NCBI GenBank assembly: GCA_948896235.1
Contig: CAQUUC010000002.1
Location: 1 to 64,000 of the forward strand
DNA: 64,000 bases
Origin: an uncultured Clostridia bacterium
GTDB taxonomy: Bacteria > Bacillota > Clostridia > TANB77 > CAG-508
Direction: 5' to 3'
The translations under genes were made by a program, and so were the position numbers. Of this stretch, positions 27,321 to 37,209 are shown in pieces. The notes beneath the pieces were generated by a model, which was not told the DNA's origin, did not search any database, and saw only the letters and a list, made by a program, of their open reading frames with translations. Position 1 is the first letter of the stretch; each line of letters opens with the position of its first letter.

Positions 27321-27437
27321 TAGAATTTATAAAAATTCACACATTTTTCACAAAAAGAGAATGTACTTCATATAATAAGCACATTCTTTATATAATACTA
27401 TTTTTACTTTTCTTTTAGAACCATATTGATATTATTT

Positions 27438-28761
27438 TTATTCTTTCAAAATATTTCTTATTGGTTTACTTAGTATTTTTCTATTAATTAAAAATGTATT
27501 TATAGTAATTATACTGACTATAAATACTATTATTTCTATTATAAATATTAGATTAACTCTTTGAGGAATTTGTGTAAGATAATATAGTTCTTGTTTTAAC
27601 TGATATCCCTTTATACTAATTGTATCTGTATTTATAATAATATTCAATATAATATTCATAATTACTTTAACTATTTTAAAACCTATTAAAGCTATTATTG
27701 CACTTATTAAACCAACAAATACATTTTCCAGTATCATGATCTTATGTATGTCACTATTTTTATATCCTTGTATTTTATAAATCCCTAATTCATTCTTTTG
27801 TATATAGTTTTTATTCATATTTGTTACTATGATTGTTATCAATAAAATTATTGCAGATATTCCCCATAAAAACAAAATTATTTTTTTTATAATATCATAT
27901 GTATACATTGAAATATTAAGTTCATTTAATATATTTCCCTTTGCTTGACTTTTGGTTGTTTTACCTATTTCTTCCATTTCTAACTGTATACTTGTTTTTT
28001 GTATTATATTTTTTTCATATATTTCATTTTCTACTTTGTCAACATTTTCTAGTTTATCGACTATTACATGCATTTGGAAATAAGTTGGTTCATAACCGTA
28101 ATTCTTTATTTAATTGCTTGATAATATGTGCAGGAACGTACAATTCTTGATTTTCATTGTATTTTTCGCTATCATATATTCCCACCACCTCAAATTCTTT
28201 ATCAATACTTTTACCATTGCTTGCATAAAAATTAATCGTTATTTTCTTTTCCAAAAATTGTTTTCCATCTATATATTCGTTTTCTAAAATTGGATCATCA
28301 TATTTCCTCCAATCCCCCGCATATATTTTACTAGGCATTACAATTTTTAAAGAATCTCCATCTTCTATTTTTCTTCCACATACAACATTTGGGCAAACTT
28401 TTTGATTAACTGGTCTCAAATAAACTGTTCCATCAGCTTTCCCTTTTTTTAATTGATCGCATATTTCCTTTGCCATTACCCTTTCTTCATCTTGTCCTAT
28501 TACCATTTCAACATTTGTAATTTCCATTATTTTTTTTACAGTTTCTTCATACATATCGGGTTTATACATCAACCCACCTATTGTCCTTAGATCTATGTTG
28601 TTTTTAATATTATCTATATATTGTTCCATTGAATATCCAATCATATTTACAACAAGCATAATTATTAAAATCGTCGATACTGGCAACATTACTATTAAAT
28701 TTCTTTTCCTATTTTGCTTAATTCTATGTAATGATATCTCTATAATTTTACTAGATTTCAT
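27438..28761 (-). CDS. FtsX/MacB-type ABC permease, +1 shift at CGGT
   Basis: The 440-residue permease has one N-terminal helix (LIVMLPVSTILIIMLVVNMI), a 230-residue extracytoplasmic domain and three C-terminal helices (residues about 290-420), the MacB/FtsX layout. The frame breaks in the extracytoplasmic domain at TTA CGG TTA TGA (CGG at 28096-28098). Reading CGGT as Gly passes the stop and continues as YEPTYFQMHVIVDKLENVDK. The preceding ABC ATPase overlaps its start by 11 bases, so both are translated together. With the half-size permease and the secreted protein upstream it probably forms an export or resistance system for a peptide; the substrate is unknown. Confidence 0.83.
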
Positions 28762-29431
28762 TTATCTCTAATTTTCCTTTTTCTAAATTCAATACTACAT
28801 CTGCATATTTTTTTACTTCGTTACTATGTGAAACAACTATAACACATTTCCCATTTTGACTTAGTTTTTTCAATATTTCTAATACTTTTCTCTCATTATT
28901 ACTATCTAAATTTCCTGTTGGTTCATCTGCTAAAATTATTTTAGGATCATTTGCAATAGCTCTAGCTATTGCAACTCTCTGCTGTTCTCCTCCTGATAAT
29001 TCATATGGAAAGTGTTTTTCCCTTGAATTCAACCCTAATTGTTTTATCAGCTCTTGTGTCCTCCTCTTCATATTATTCTTGTCATATTTTTCATTAATAA
29101 ATAATGGTTGCATAATATTCTCTTCTACTGTCATATTTTTATTTAAATAAAAATTTTGAAAAACAAAACCAATTTGTGACATTCTTAATATTGCTTTTTC
29201 ATTTTCTGTTAATTCTATAATTTCTTTATTATTTATCAACGCTTTTCCATTTGTCAAATTATCTACAGTTCCTATAATATTTAATAAGGTGGTTTTTCCT
29301 TCTCCTGAATTTCCTGTAATTGCATACATTTTACCGGTTTCAAATTTCACATTAATATTTTCTAAAATTATAATTTTTTCTTTTGCCTTAATATATTCTT
29401 TATAACCCTCTTTAATTTCTGCTACAATCAT
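28751..29431 (-). CDS. ABC transporter ATP-binding protein (MacB/LolD-like)
   Basis: The 226-residue ATPase has Walker A (GNSGEGKTTLL), Q-loop (VFQNFYLN), signature (LSGGEQQRVAIARAI), Walker B (IILADEPTGNLD) and H-loop (VVSHS). Its closest style is the LolD/MacB group that drives FtsX-like permeases by mechanotransmission. It overlaps the downstream permease by 11 bases and follows the 259-residue half permease by 17 bases. The frame is intact and without in-frame CGG. Confidence 0.93.
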   Translation of the reverse strand: MIVAEIKEGYKEYIKAKEKIIILENINVKFETGKMYAITGNSGEGKTTLLNIIGTVDNLTNGKALINNKEIIELTENEKAILRMSQIGFVFQNFYLNKNMTVEENIMQPLFINEKYDKNNMKRRTQELIKQLGLNSREKHFPYELSGGEQQRVAIARAIANDPKIILADEPTGNLDSNNERKVLEILKKLSQNGKCVIVVSHSNEVKKYADVVLNLEKGKLEINEI

Positions 29432-29448
29432 TATTTTAACCTTTCATT

Positions 29449-30228
29449 TTAATTATTTTTTAATTGCTTTTGTATGCAAGCAATTAGAGGCAATCCTATA
29501 ATCAATAAATTACTAACTATATTCTCTATAATACTTAAGGATACTTGCTTATTAATATTAATCATAATATTTATATATATAATTCCCTCTATTAGTAGTG
29601 CAAATACTAATGCTATTAATACTAATGCTAATAAATCTAAATATAAAATTCTTTTCCTTGTTTTTTTGTTATATCCTATAATAGTTAATAGCTTTATATT
29701 TTCTTGTTCATTTCTTAATATGTTTTTATAACAAAAATATAACATTAATATAGTTGCAAGTATAATTATATACATAACTGCTCTTAGCATCATACATACT
29801 TGAGAATAACTTTTATATAAATTTTCCATATCTATTCCAACTAATACTCTGCTAATTTGTATACCCTTTTTATCTAATACATTTTGAACATATTCTATAT
29901 CTTTCCAATCATCAACAATAATATAACATATCTCATTATGATTTACTATTTTTTCTACATGTTTGATGTTTTTGATTTCTCTTTCTTTCTCTTCTGTTAA
30001 TCTAAAATTAGAACTAGATATATATGTTACTTGTTCTATCTTTACTTCTTTTATTTGTTCAACCTTCATTTTTTCAGTATAATTATTCATTTGTACATCA
30101 AAAAAAACATCTATGATAGTTTGTATATTTATAGATATATTTAATGCTACAAATAATACAACCATTATTACTATATAAATAACATTAGCTTTATTTCTTA
30201 ATATACTTTTAATTTGATTTACTATCAT
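29449..30228 (-). CDS. FtsX-like half permease of the same ABC system
   Basis: The 259-residue protein has one N-terminal helix (VIYIVIMVVLFVALNISINI), a short outer domain of about 110 residues and three C-terminal helices around residues 140-250. This is the same topology as the larger permease but with a smaller extracytoplasmic domain. It is first in the ABC operon. The two unequal permeases probably pair as a heterodimer with the 28751 ATPase. The sequence is Ile/Asn-rich and fast-evolving in appearance, so the assignment rests on topology and context. Confidence 0.7.
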   Translation of the reverse strand: MIVNQIKSILRNKANVIYIVIMVVLFVALNISINIQTIIDVFFDVQMNNYTEKMKVEQIKEVKIEQVTYISSSNFRLTEEKEREIKNIKHVEKIVNHNEICYIIVDDWKDIEYVQNVLDKKGIQISRVLVGIDMENLYKSYSQVCMMLRAVMYIIILATILMLYFCYKNILRNEQENIKLLTIIGYNKKTRKRILYLDLLALVLIALVFALLIEGIIYINIMININKQVSLSIIENIVSNLLIIGLPLIACIQKQLKNN

Positions 30229-30344
30229 TTTTACATCATCCCATTTTAATAATATATCATTATTTTAAAATAGATAATATTCATAACCTTATCGCTATAA
30301 ACATTATCTATTAATCATATTTTATAATATTCTATAATGTCCTA

Positions 30345-30794
30345 TTAATACGATATAGAACCTGATAGACTTACATTTACATCTTGATATGTCGTCATAA
30401 ACATGCAGACTGTTTCACGATTTCCCAAATCATTCCAAATTAATGTGTTTGTTGTATTTTGTGGAAGCCTTTGTGTCATTCCAACTATATCATTACAATC
30501 TTCATCCCATATAGATACATCTAATGGGCTAGTAGGCCCAATGTTTACTGTTAATATTAACGGTGTATTCACTGTTGTACGATGAATTTTTATTATTTGA
30601 CGTCTCTTAAAATACCAACTATATGGTTTAAGAGCTGCTCTTCCTTTCATTTCAGGAAGCATTATAGTTTCTTCACAATTTTGAAGTTCATACTTTACTT
30701 CTTCATCACTACTTGATGCCATTGACATAGCTGGTATGTATACAGCCATAAAAAAAACTAAACAAATTATAATTACTTTTTTAAATTTTCTCAT
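30345..30794 (-). CDS. secreted 149-residue protein next to an ABC exporter
   Basis: A lysine-rich start and hydrophobic segment (VIIICLVFFMAVYIPAMSMA) form a standard signal peptide with likely cleavage after SMAS. The mature part is about 120 residues, beta-rich in appearance (LILTVNIGPTSPLDVSIWDED), with two Cys. It is unlike the lantibiotic or bacteriocin families I know. The gene lies directly upstream of the ABC operon (116 bases), on the same strand, so it could be a partner or immunity protein. Start after AGGGAGGAAA. Function unknown. Confidence 0.6.
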   Translation of the reverse strand: MRKFKKVIIICLVFFMAVYIPAMSMASSSDEEVKYELQNCEETIMLPEMKGRAALKPYSWYFKRRQIIKIHRTTVNTPLILTVNIGPTSPLDVSIWDEDCNDIVGMTQRLPQNTTNTLIWNDLGNRETVCMFMTTYQDVNVSLSGSISY

Positions 30795-31018
30795 AAAATT
30801 TCCTCCCTATTATGATTTTATAGAATATTATAAAATATTTAACAAATTGATATTTAACTAGAACTTTTTACTATTCTATAATATCATTCATAGGACTATT
30901 GTCAAGAATTTTATTTCGACAAAATTCCGCTTTTTTCGCTATTTATAAGCGTTTTTGTGTGTGATTGTCATAATTTATTGTCTTTTTATTTGGTTTGTGA
31001 TTGTGAAAAATGTTACTC

Positions 31019-32626
31019 CTATTTCTTACATTCCTTTGCAGCTTTTACTAATGCTTTAAATAATGGTGCTGGACGATTTGGTCTTGATTTAAATTCTGGA
31101 TGGAATTGTCCTGCAATAAAGAATGGATGTGATGGTATTTCTACTATCTCAACTAATCTTCCATCTGGAGATGTTCCAGAGCATATCATTCCTGCTTCTT
31201 CAATTCTTTCTTTATAGGTATTATTAAACTCAAAACGGTGTCTATGTCTTTCATCTATTTTATCTGTTCCATATATTTTTTGGGCTAAAGTTCCTGGTTT
31301 TATAGAACATGGATATGTTCCAAGTCTCATTGTTCCACCTTTTTTATCTATTCCAATTTGATCATCCATTATATGTATTACTGGATTTTTACATATTTCA
31401 TCAAATTCTGCTGAATTTGCATCAGTAATTCCTAAAACATCTCTTGCAAATTCTACAACTGACATTTGCATTCCTAAACATATTCCTAAGAATGGAATAT
31501 TGTTCTCTCTTGCATATTTAATTGTTTGAATTTTTCCTTCTATACCACGATTTCCAAAGCCACCTGGTACAATTATTCCATCTAAGCCTTGTAAAATGTC
31601 TTTTGCATTTTCTTTCGTTACTGTTTCTGAATCAATAAATTTTACTTTTGTTTTTACATTATTTGCGAACCCTGCATGCGTAATGCTTTCTGCAACTGAA
31701 AGATAAGAATCTTCAAGTTGAATATATTTACCAACAATTCCAATAGTAACGATTTCATCTTCTTTAATTTTTCTAATATTTGAAATCATTTCTTCCCATT
31801 CTTGGTTATCTGGTGTTCTTTCTTCTAAATGTAACTTTCTACAGACCTCTTTAGCAAGTCCTACTTCTTCTAGCATTAATGGAACTGCATATAGACAGTC
31901 TGCTGTTTGATTTGGAATAACACTTGATTTTCTAACATTGCAAAATAGTGCTAGTTTATCTTTTATACTTTCTGGTATATCACTTTCTGTTCTACAAACT
32001 AAAATGTCTGGTTTAATTCCTAAACTTTGTAATTCTTTTACAGAATGTTGTGTTGGTTTTGATTTTATTTCATTTGAACCAAATATGTATGGAAGTAGTG
32101 TTACATGTATATATACTACATCTTCTGGATCTTTCTCTAGACCAATTTGACGTATTGCTTCTAAGAAAGGTAAACTTTCTATATCTCCTACTGTTCCACC
32201 TATTTCTGTAATAACAACATCAATATCATCATTTTCAAAACTATATACATTTTCTTTTATTTCATTAGTTATATGAGGTATAACTTGTACAGTTTTTCCT
32301 AAGTAATCTCCTCTTCTTTCTTTTTCAATTACATTTGAATAAATTCTTCCTGTTGTTATACTAGAATTTCTTGTTAAATTTTCATCAACAAATCTTTCAT
32401 AATGTCCTAAATCTAAGTCAGTTTCTGCTCCGTCATCTGTCACGAAAACTTCACCATGTTCAAAGGGACTCATTGTTCCTGGATCTACATTTATATATGG
32501 GTCAAATTTTTGAATTGTTACTTTATAACCTCTATTTTTTAATAATCTTCCAAGAGATGCTGCAGTAATTCCTTTTCCTAGACCTGATACAACTCCTCCT
32601 GTAACAAATACATATTTAGTGTTCAT
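31019..32626 (-). CDS. pyrG: CTP synthase
   Basis: PyrG converts UTP to CTP using glutamine and ATP. At 535 residues the protein is full-length: synthetase domain (GGVVSGLGKGITAASLGRLL, DPGTMSPFEHGEVFV) and class I glutamine amidotransferase domain with the nucleophile loop FLGICLGMQMS and His/Glu near the end (FHPEF). The ribosome binding site is AGGAGGAAAG. Its 5' leader (32640-32705) holds an AT-rich hairpin with a run of T on the minus strand, a possible attenuator, as pyrG is often attenuated in Bacillota. No in-frame CGG. Confidence 0.97.
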   Translation of the reverse strand: MNTKYVFVTGGVVSGLGKGITAASLGRLLKNRGYKVTIQKFDPYINVDPGTMSPFEHGEVFVTDDGAETDLDLGHYERFVDENLTRNSSITTGRIYSNVIEKERRGDYLGKTVQVIPHITNEIKENVYSFENDDIDVVITEIGGTVGDIESLPFLEAIRQIGLEKDPEDVVYIHVTLLPYIFGSNEIKSKPTQHSVKELQSLGIKPDILVCRTESDIPESIKDKLALFCNVRKSSVIPNQTADCLYAVPLMLEEVGLAKEVCRKLHLEERTPDNQEWEEMISNIRKIKEDEIVTIGIVGKYIQLEDSYLSVAESITHAGFANNVKTKVKFIDSETVTKENAKDILQGLDGIIVPGGFGNRGIEGKIQTIKYARENNIPFLGICLGMQMSVVEFARDVLGITDANSAEFDEICKNPVIHIMDDQIGIDKKGGTMRLGTYPCSIKPGTLAQKIYGTDKIDERHRHRFEFNNTYKERIEEAGMICSGTSPDGRLVEIVEIPSHPFFIAGQFHPEFKSRPNRPAPLFKALVKAAKECKK

Positions 32627-32887
32627 TTTTTCTTTCCTCCTAAAAACTCATAAAAACAAAAAACAGATTAAAAAAATTCCTGAAAAATCGGTTTTTTTTT
32701 AATCTATTCTCTAACTCTATGTATCTAGTTTAACATTTCCAGATACAAAATGCAACATTTTTTTGCAAAGTTTTATAATTAATTAGTTATTAATGAAAAT
32801 GTTATATATTTATTTCATCTAAAATGATTTTACTTTTTTCACTCATATGTTATAATACTTTTATAAATTTAGTTAGGAGATATACAT

Positions 32888-33832
32888 ATGATAAAAGAAA
32901 CTTATGATTTTTATAGTCCATTTAATTTCAAATTATACAATTTAAATCCCAAAATACAATACCAATTAGATTTACTTGCCTCACATGATTTAATTACTAG
33001 AAAACATAGTGAAAACGTTGCAAATTTAGTTTATAGACTTTGTGAATATTTACATTGTAATTCTAGTTTTACCTTTTACTGTACCTGTTGTGCATATATG
33101 CATGACATTGGAAAGCTATTTATTCCTTTAGAAATTTTAACAAAACCTGACGAATTAACCGAAGAAGAATTTGAAATTATGAAGAAGCATACAAAGCTAG
33201 GATATGATTTATGTTATAAAGATTTAGAATTACGTCCATATGCTGATGGAGCTTTATACCATCATGAATCATTAAATGGAACTGGTTACCCAAATGGTGC
33301 TACAAAAAAAGATATTCCATATATGGCTCAAATCCTTCGTGTTGCTGATGAATATGATGCTCTTGTAAGTAAAAGACACTATAAAACTCACGTAAATATT
33401 TCTGAAACCTTAAAAATATTAATAAAGGAAGCCCAAAGCGAAGAGTATGCAAAGACAATTGCATTAGACCAATTATCGAAGGATTCTAAATTAGGGAAAA
33501 TTAATCCTAAAGTTCTAAAAAAATTATTTAAAGTTGTTATTGATGACACTATGTATGAAATCTCTTGTATTAAAGAATATGTGTCTCATTTATTAAATGA
33601 AATTGAAAGACTGAAATTAATAGATAAATTTAATGAAAAAATGCTTTCAGCAAAAAAGGAAAAAAAGAAAGAATATTATTTTAATGGAATAAAAGCACTT
33701 TTTAAAAGAGGAGAAACTATAGAAAATTATAAACAAATTTTAGAAGAATATAAAGAAGCAGTAGAAAGTAAAAAGTTTATGATAAATAAACTTTATGATG
33801 AAATTAAGATTATAAATAAATTAAAAGTATAA
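32888..33832 (+). CDS. HD-GYP domain protein, probable c-di-GMP phosphodiesterase
   Basis: HD-GYP proteins hydrolyse cyclic di-GMP. The key motifs are present: first His (RKHSENVANL), HD (YMHDIGKLFIP), KKHTKLGYDL and YHHESLNGTGYPNG, the GYP signature. The domain fills residues 20-190. The C-terminal 110 residues are a Lys/Glu-rich helix bundle of unknown role. There is no membrane segment or obvious sensor domain. The ATG is preceded by TTAGGAGAT. The gene is convergent with the phosphoesterase gene and the two share a terminator whose arms lie within both coding ends. Confidence 0.86.
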   Translation: MIKETYDFYSPFNFKLYNLNPKIQYQLDLLASHDLITRKHSENVANLVYRLCEYLHCNSSFTFYCTCCAYMHDIGKLFIPLEILTKPDELTEEEFEIMKKHTKLGYDLCYKDLELRPYADGALYHHESLNGTGYPNGATKKDIPYMAQILRVADEYDALVSKRHYKTHVNISETLKILIKEAQSEEYAKTIALDQLSKDSKLGKINPKVLKKLFKVVIDDTMYEISCIKEYVSHLLNEIERLKLIDKFNEKMLSAKKEKKKEYYFNGIKALFKRGETIENYKQILEEYKEAVESKKFMINKLYDEIKIINKLKV

Positions 33833-33857
33833 GACTAAAATCTTATACTTTTAATTT
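33818..33857. terminator. shared bidirectional terminator, 17-bp perfect stem
   Basis: Arms 33818-33834 and 33841-33857 around CTAAAA. The left arm includes the last codons of the HD-GYP gene and the right arm the last codons of the phosphoesterase gene, so one palindrome serves as coding end and terminator for both. Confidence 0.85.
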
Positions 33858-34679
33858 TAAATGGTTTTCTTTTAATTCTATTTTATTTCCTTTTAAAATA
33901 ATCTCAAAATATACTCCATCTGGTATTCCATCATCATTAGCATTCTCTGTTAATGATCCTACTACATAATAACTTATTCCATCTTCTACTACTTTTTTAG
34001 TCCAATGTTGATGTCCTGAAAAAACAGCTATTAAATTTTCGTCATTTTTTAATATATCTTTTACTTCTTTTCTATTACCTAAAAGAGCTCTTTCAGGACA
34101 AGAACTAAACCAATAATTCCCCTCCATATTATCCTCTGCAATTCCAAAATGAGTAAATACTAAAGATGGTAGGTTATTTTTTTCTAAATCATTTTTTAAC
34201 CATTCTATATCTTCTTTAGATATAGATTGTGTTTTAAATATCCCTCCATTAGCTACACCTAATTCTGGATTTACTTCCATTCCTAAGAATACAAAATGAT
34301 ATCCTAACATATCTAGTGAAAAAGTAGAATGTTCATATCCCATAATTTTCTCTACCTCTGTTCTTGAATTCATAGAACGTAAATCATGATTACCTGTCGC
34401 AGAATAAAATGGCGCTTTTATACTTTTTAAAAATTTCCATATGAAATTTAAATTATCAATATCCTTGTCATGATCATTAAAATCTTCTATTAAATCTCCT
34501 AAATTTATAACTACATCAGGATTTATTTCCTTATTGATTTTTTCTATTAACTGTTCTAATAAAGGAATTGCATATTCAGTTAATTTTCTATCTATTTTTG
34601 ACCCATTGTTTACTGGTCTTTCTGGTGCATAATGTATATCTGAAAAAATTACTAATTTACATTTTGCTTCTTGTTCCAT
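33843..34679 (-). CDS. calcineurin-like metallophosphoesterase
   Basis: The 278-residue protein has the full metal-binding set: FSDIHYAPE, VVINLGDLIEDFND, ATGNHDLRS, VFTHFGIAE and FSGHQHWTK. It belongs with cAMP/nucleotide-type phosphodiesterases of the 3',5'-cyclic-AMP family in fold, but the substrate is not clear. No signal peptide. Start after AGGAGATAAA. Convergent with the HD-GYP gene, and followed upstream by a GNAT gene on the same strand. Confidence 0.88.
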   Translation of the reverse strand: MEQEAKCKLVIFSDIHYAPERPVNNGSKIDRKLTEYAIPLLEQLIEKINKEINPDVVINLGDLIEDFNDHDKDIDNLNFIWKFLKSIKAPFYSATGNHDLRSMNSRTEVEKIMGYEHSTFSLDMLGYHFVFLGMEVNPELGVANGGIFKTQSISKEDIEWLKNDLEKNNLPSLVFTHFGIAEDNMEGNYWFSSCPERALLGNRKEVKDILKNDENLIAVFSGHQHWTKKVVEDGISYYVVGSLTENANDDGIPDGVYFEIILKGNKIELKENHLKLKV

Positions 34680-34714
34680 ATTTATCTCCTATCTTTAATC
34701 TTATTAATTTTTAC

Positions 34715-35143
34715 CTAATTTAAATATTGTTTAAATTTGTAAGAGTGTTTTACAAAATTATTATTTTCATAAAAGCTATGTGCATTTTCATTATTTATGT
34801 GACTGGTTAATTCTATTACTTCACAATCATTGCTTTTTGCATACCATACCGCATTTTGTAATAGTTGCTTACCAATTCCTCTATTTCTATATTCTTTGTC
34901 AACAATTAAATCTTCAATAAAACTTTGTTTTTTTGCTCTATGAAGTTTAACTTGAATTTCTGAAGTTAATACCCCTACAAGCTTATTATCTAAAATTGCT
35001 ACTATATAATAACTATTTATATCATTTAATTTTAATTGATAAATTTGAGAAAATTTATCATATTTCAACTTGTTTTCATATAATTCATTTAGTAATTCGA
35101 ATACTCTATTTAAATCCTTTAATGTTATTCTTCTTATTTCCAT
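34715..35143 (-). CDS. GNAT family N-acetyltransferase
   Basis: The 142-residue protein has the acetyl-CoA binding motif DLIVDKEYRNRGIGKQLL and the C-terminal FYENNNFVKHS common in GNAT enzymes. The substrate is unknown. I chose the ATG at 35143 because GGGAGGTAAA lies directly before it; an open frame extends to 35212 without homology. It lies 35 bases upstream of the phosphoesterase gene and may be co-transcribed. Confidence 0.87.
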   Translation of the reverse strand: MEIRRITLKDLNRVFELLNELYENKLKYDKFSQIYQLKLNDINSYYIVAILDNKLVGVLTSEIQVKLHRAKKQSFIEDLIVDKEYRNRGIGKQLLQNAVWYAKSNDCEVIELTSHINNENAHSFYENNNFVKHSYKFKQYLN

Positions 35144-35344
35144 TTTACCTCCCATTTTAAATGAACTACTATTATTGATTAACATTTTAACATAAAAAGA
35201 CGTAATATTCAAATGATTAACTATACTTTTATGGCGATTTGTACATACTTTATATTTTAATAAAATCTTAAGTTATTTTCATAAAATCTTAAAACCTAAT
35301 CCCTAAAAATTTTATATAATTACTCAAGAGGTGAAAGGGATACT

Positions 35345-36058
35345 ATGAAAAGAAAGAAAAAGAAATCTTATATAAAGTTAATTATTTTTATTATACTTTT
35401 TATAATATGTGCATTTTATATAGGAAATAAATTCTTCTCAAAATATACATTAGTTTCAGCATCAAGTAATGTTAATTATTCAGGAATTGGTCAAAAATCT
35501 ATTTCCGGAAAAGATGGATATGTAACTACTTTTACGACATCTAACGGAAAAACTTATAAAGAATATAAGCAAAATGGAAATAGTTCTTGGGCTGAACGTT
35601 ATTATTGGGGTGGAACAATGTCTGAAAATGGTTGTGGAATTACTTGTCTTGCTACTCTTGCAAGTGGATATGGTAAAAATTATACTCCTGAAGATTTAAG
35701 AAAAAAATATGCACCTAATAAAAATGATCATTTAGCAGGTAACCTTATTTCTTTTGAATTAGAAAACTATTTTGGAATTGATAATTCAGATTTTAAATAT
35801 GCTAGTAATTTTTTTGAGAAGGACTATATTTTTGATTGGTTAAAAGAAGACAAGCCTATTTTAATTTGTGTTTGGGATAAACCTAGTAGTAAATGGACTA
35901 CTTCTTCTCATTATATGTTACTTCTCGCAACAGATAATATTTCTAAAGTTTATGTATCTAATCCAAATGGTGATATAAACGGTCCTAGAAAATCTGGTTG
36001 GTATGATTATACTGATGTATTACCATATATTGCAAAAGCTCTTTTTATTGAAAGTTAG
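35345..36058 (+). CDS. membrane-anchored C39-like (papain-fold) peptidase
   Basis: The 237-residue protein has a strongly basic start and one membrane helix (LIIFIILFIICAFYIG), then a Ser/Gly-rich spacer. The peptidase_C39_2-like domain follows: MSENGCGITCLATLAS (probable nucleophile Cys) and SSHYMLLLATD (probable His), ending with NPNGDINGP. It should act outside the cell. Single gene with GAGGTGAAAGGG site and its own terminator. The CGG trinucleotides here are all across codons (TCC GGA, AAC GGT). Confidence 0.75.
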   Translation: MKRKKKKSYIKLIIFIILFIICAFYIGNKFFSKYTLVSASSNVNYSGIGQKSISGKDGYVTTFTTSNGKTYKEYKQNGNSSWAERYYWGGTMSENGCGITCLATLASGYGKNYTPEDLRKKYAPNKNDHLAGNLISFELENYFGIDNSDFKYASNFFEKDYIFDWLKEDKPILICVWDKPSSKWTTSSHYMLLLATDNISKVYVSNPNGDINGPRKSGWYDYTDVLPYIAKALFIES

Positions 36059-36070
36059 AAAGTTAAAAAT

Positions 36071-36117
36071 ATAAGAATAATCAATGCACCATAAATGGCT
36101 TCATTGATTATTCTTAT
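36071..36117. terminator. terminator after the C39-like gene
   Basis: The 16-bp perfect arms 36071-36086 and 36102-36117 lie around a 15-base loop. On the minus strand it also follows nothing coding for about 85 bases. Confidence 0.75.
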
Positions 36118-36201
36118 AAGCATTATTGATTGTTAATACATCCCATTAGATAAATATGATTGTTTAGTTTTTAATAATATTAACTTTATTTTATATTATA
36201 T

Positions 36202-36816
36202 TTATTTATTTTTAAATTCTTGCACTTTAGTTAATAATTCTTCTTTACTATCTTCATCAACATATCCTTCAATTTTCCCTACATACTTTCCCTTGTTAAA
36301 GAAAAGAAGCGAAGGCAATTCTTTTATGTCATATTTATTTAATAAATCATCTGAGATGACTTCAATTTTTCTATATCTCGTTTCTGTATCAAAAGTATCT
36401 GCTATATTTTTGATAGGTATACTTTTTAATAAACACATTATAGACTCTTCATTATAGAGTTCAACTATTAATGGTCTTTTAGCATCTAATAATTTAATAT
36501 CTATTTCTTGTTGTTTACCTATCATTGCTTCATCAATTGGCGTTGCTCCATATCTATCAACTAACAAATCATTTATAGTTCTTGGATCATCATCAAATTC
36601 TTTTTCTATTTTTTTATACTCTTCTTCTGTTTTTGCAACTCTTATTGCTGATACCATACAAGCTTTTTCACACAAACCACAACTAATACATCTCTCATTA
36701 TGTATTACTAAAGTACTTTTTTTCTCGTCCCATTCAAATACATTATTAGGACATATAGCCATTCCACTGCAAGCTTTATCATTATCACATATTTTAAAAT
36801 TAATTAGTACAGACAT
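36202..36816 (-). CDS. ferredoxin domain fused to a thioredoxin-like domain
   Basis: Residues 1-60 hold two iron-sulphur cysteine sets (CDNDKACSGMAICPNNV and CISCGLCEKACMV), a 2[4Fe-4S] ferredoxin-type domain. Residues 100-204 look like a thioredoxin fold that ends ELPSLLFFNKGKYVGKIEGY, but without the CxxC active site; a lone Cys (IMCLLKS) sits near the expected place. It is the last gene of an operon with a cysteine desulfurase, so a role in Fe-S cluster or sulphur transfer is a reasonable inference. It follows the 130-residue gene without a gap. Confidence 0.75.
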   Translation of the reverse strand: MSVLINFKICDNDKACSGMAICPNNVFEWDEKKSTLVIHNERCISCGLCEKACMVSAIRVAKTEEEYKKIEKEFDDDPRTINDLLVDRYGATPIDEAMIGKQQEIDIKLLDAKRPLIVELYNEESIMCLLKSIPIKNIADTFDTETRYRKIEVISDDLLNKYDIKELPSLLFFNKGKYVGKIEGYVDEDSKEELLTKVQEFKNK

Positions 36817-37209
36817 TTATCTTTCCTCCTCAACATCTTTATTTATTTGTAATTTTCCATTTTTATTTTTCCCTTTTCTTTGTTTTCCTTTTATAATAGT
36901 TTTTTCTTCTTTTCCAAGTTCTTTTAAATATTGTAAATAATATCTCTCTTTACTTTTTCTTAATTTTACAATAAGTGGTGGTAAATTTTCTTCAAGAACT
37001 TCGTGCCAATAGAACTTTATGTTTTCTTCGCTTTCTTCAATTATATTGGCCATAGTTCTAAAAAATTCCACACTATTTTTAGAAAACTCAATATTGTTTG
37101 AATATTTTTTAGTATTATTTATTTTCTTTCTAAAATCCATCATCAGAGCATCTGCTGGGCAATTATCTTCACCAGGCTTGACATATAAAGTTTCATTTCT
37201 ATTTTTCAT
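36817..37209 (-). CDS. hypothetical protein between cysteine desulfurase and ferredoxin genes
   Basis: I do not recognise this 130-residue protein. It contains a CPADALMMDF stretch near the N-terminus, a helical middle (FFRTMANIIEESEENIKFYW) and a Lys-rich tail (KGKQRKGKNKNGK). It overlaps the desulfurase stop by 11 bases and abuts the ferredoxin-like start, so the three are translated in series. The protein may be an accessory of the same redox or sulphur function. It has one Cys only. Confidence 0.6.
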   Translation of the reverse strand: MKNRNETLYVKPGEDNCPADALMMDFRKKINNTKKYSNNIEFSKNSVEFFRTMANIIEESEENIKFYWHEVLEENLPPLIVKLRKSKERYYLQYLKELGKEEKTIIKGKQRKGKNKNGKLQINKDVEEER

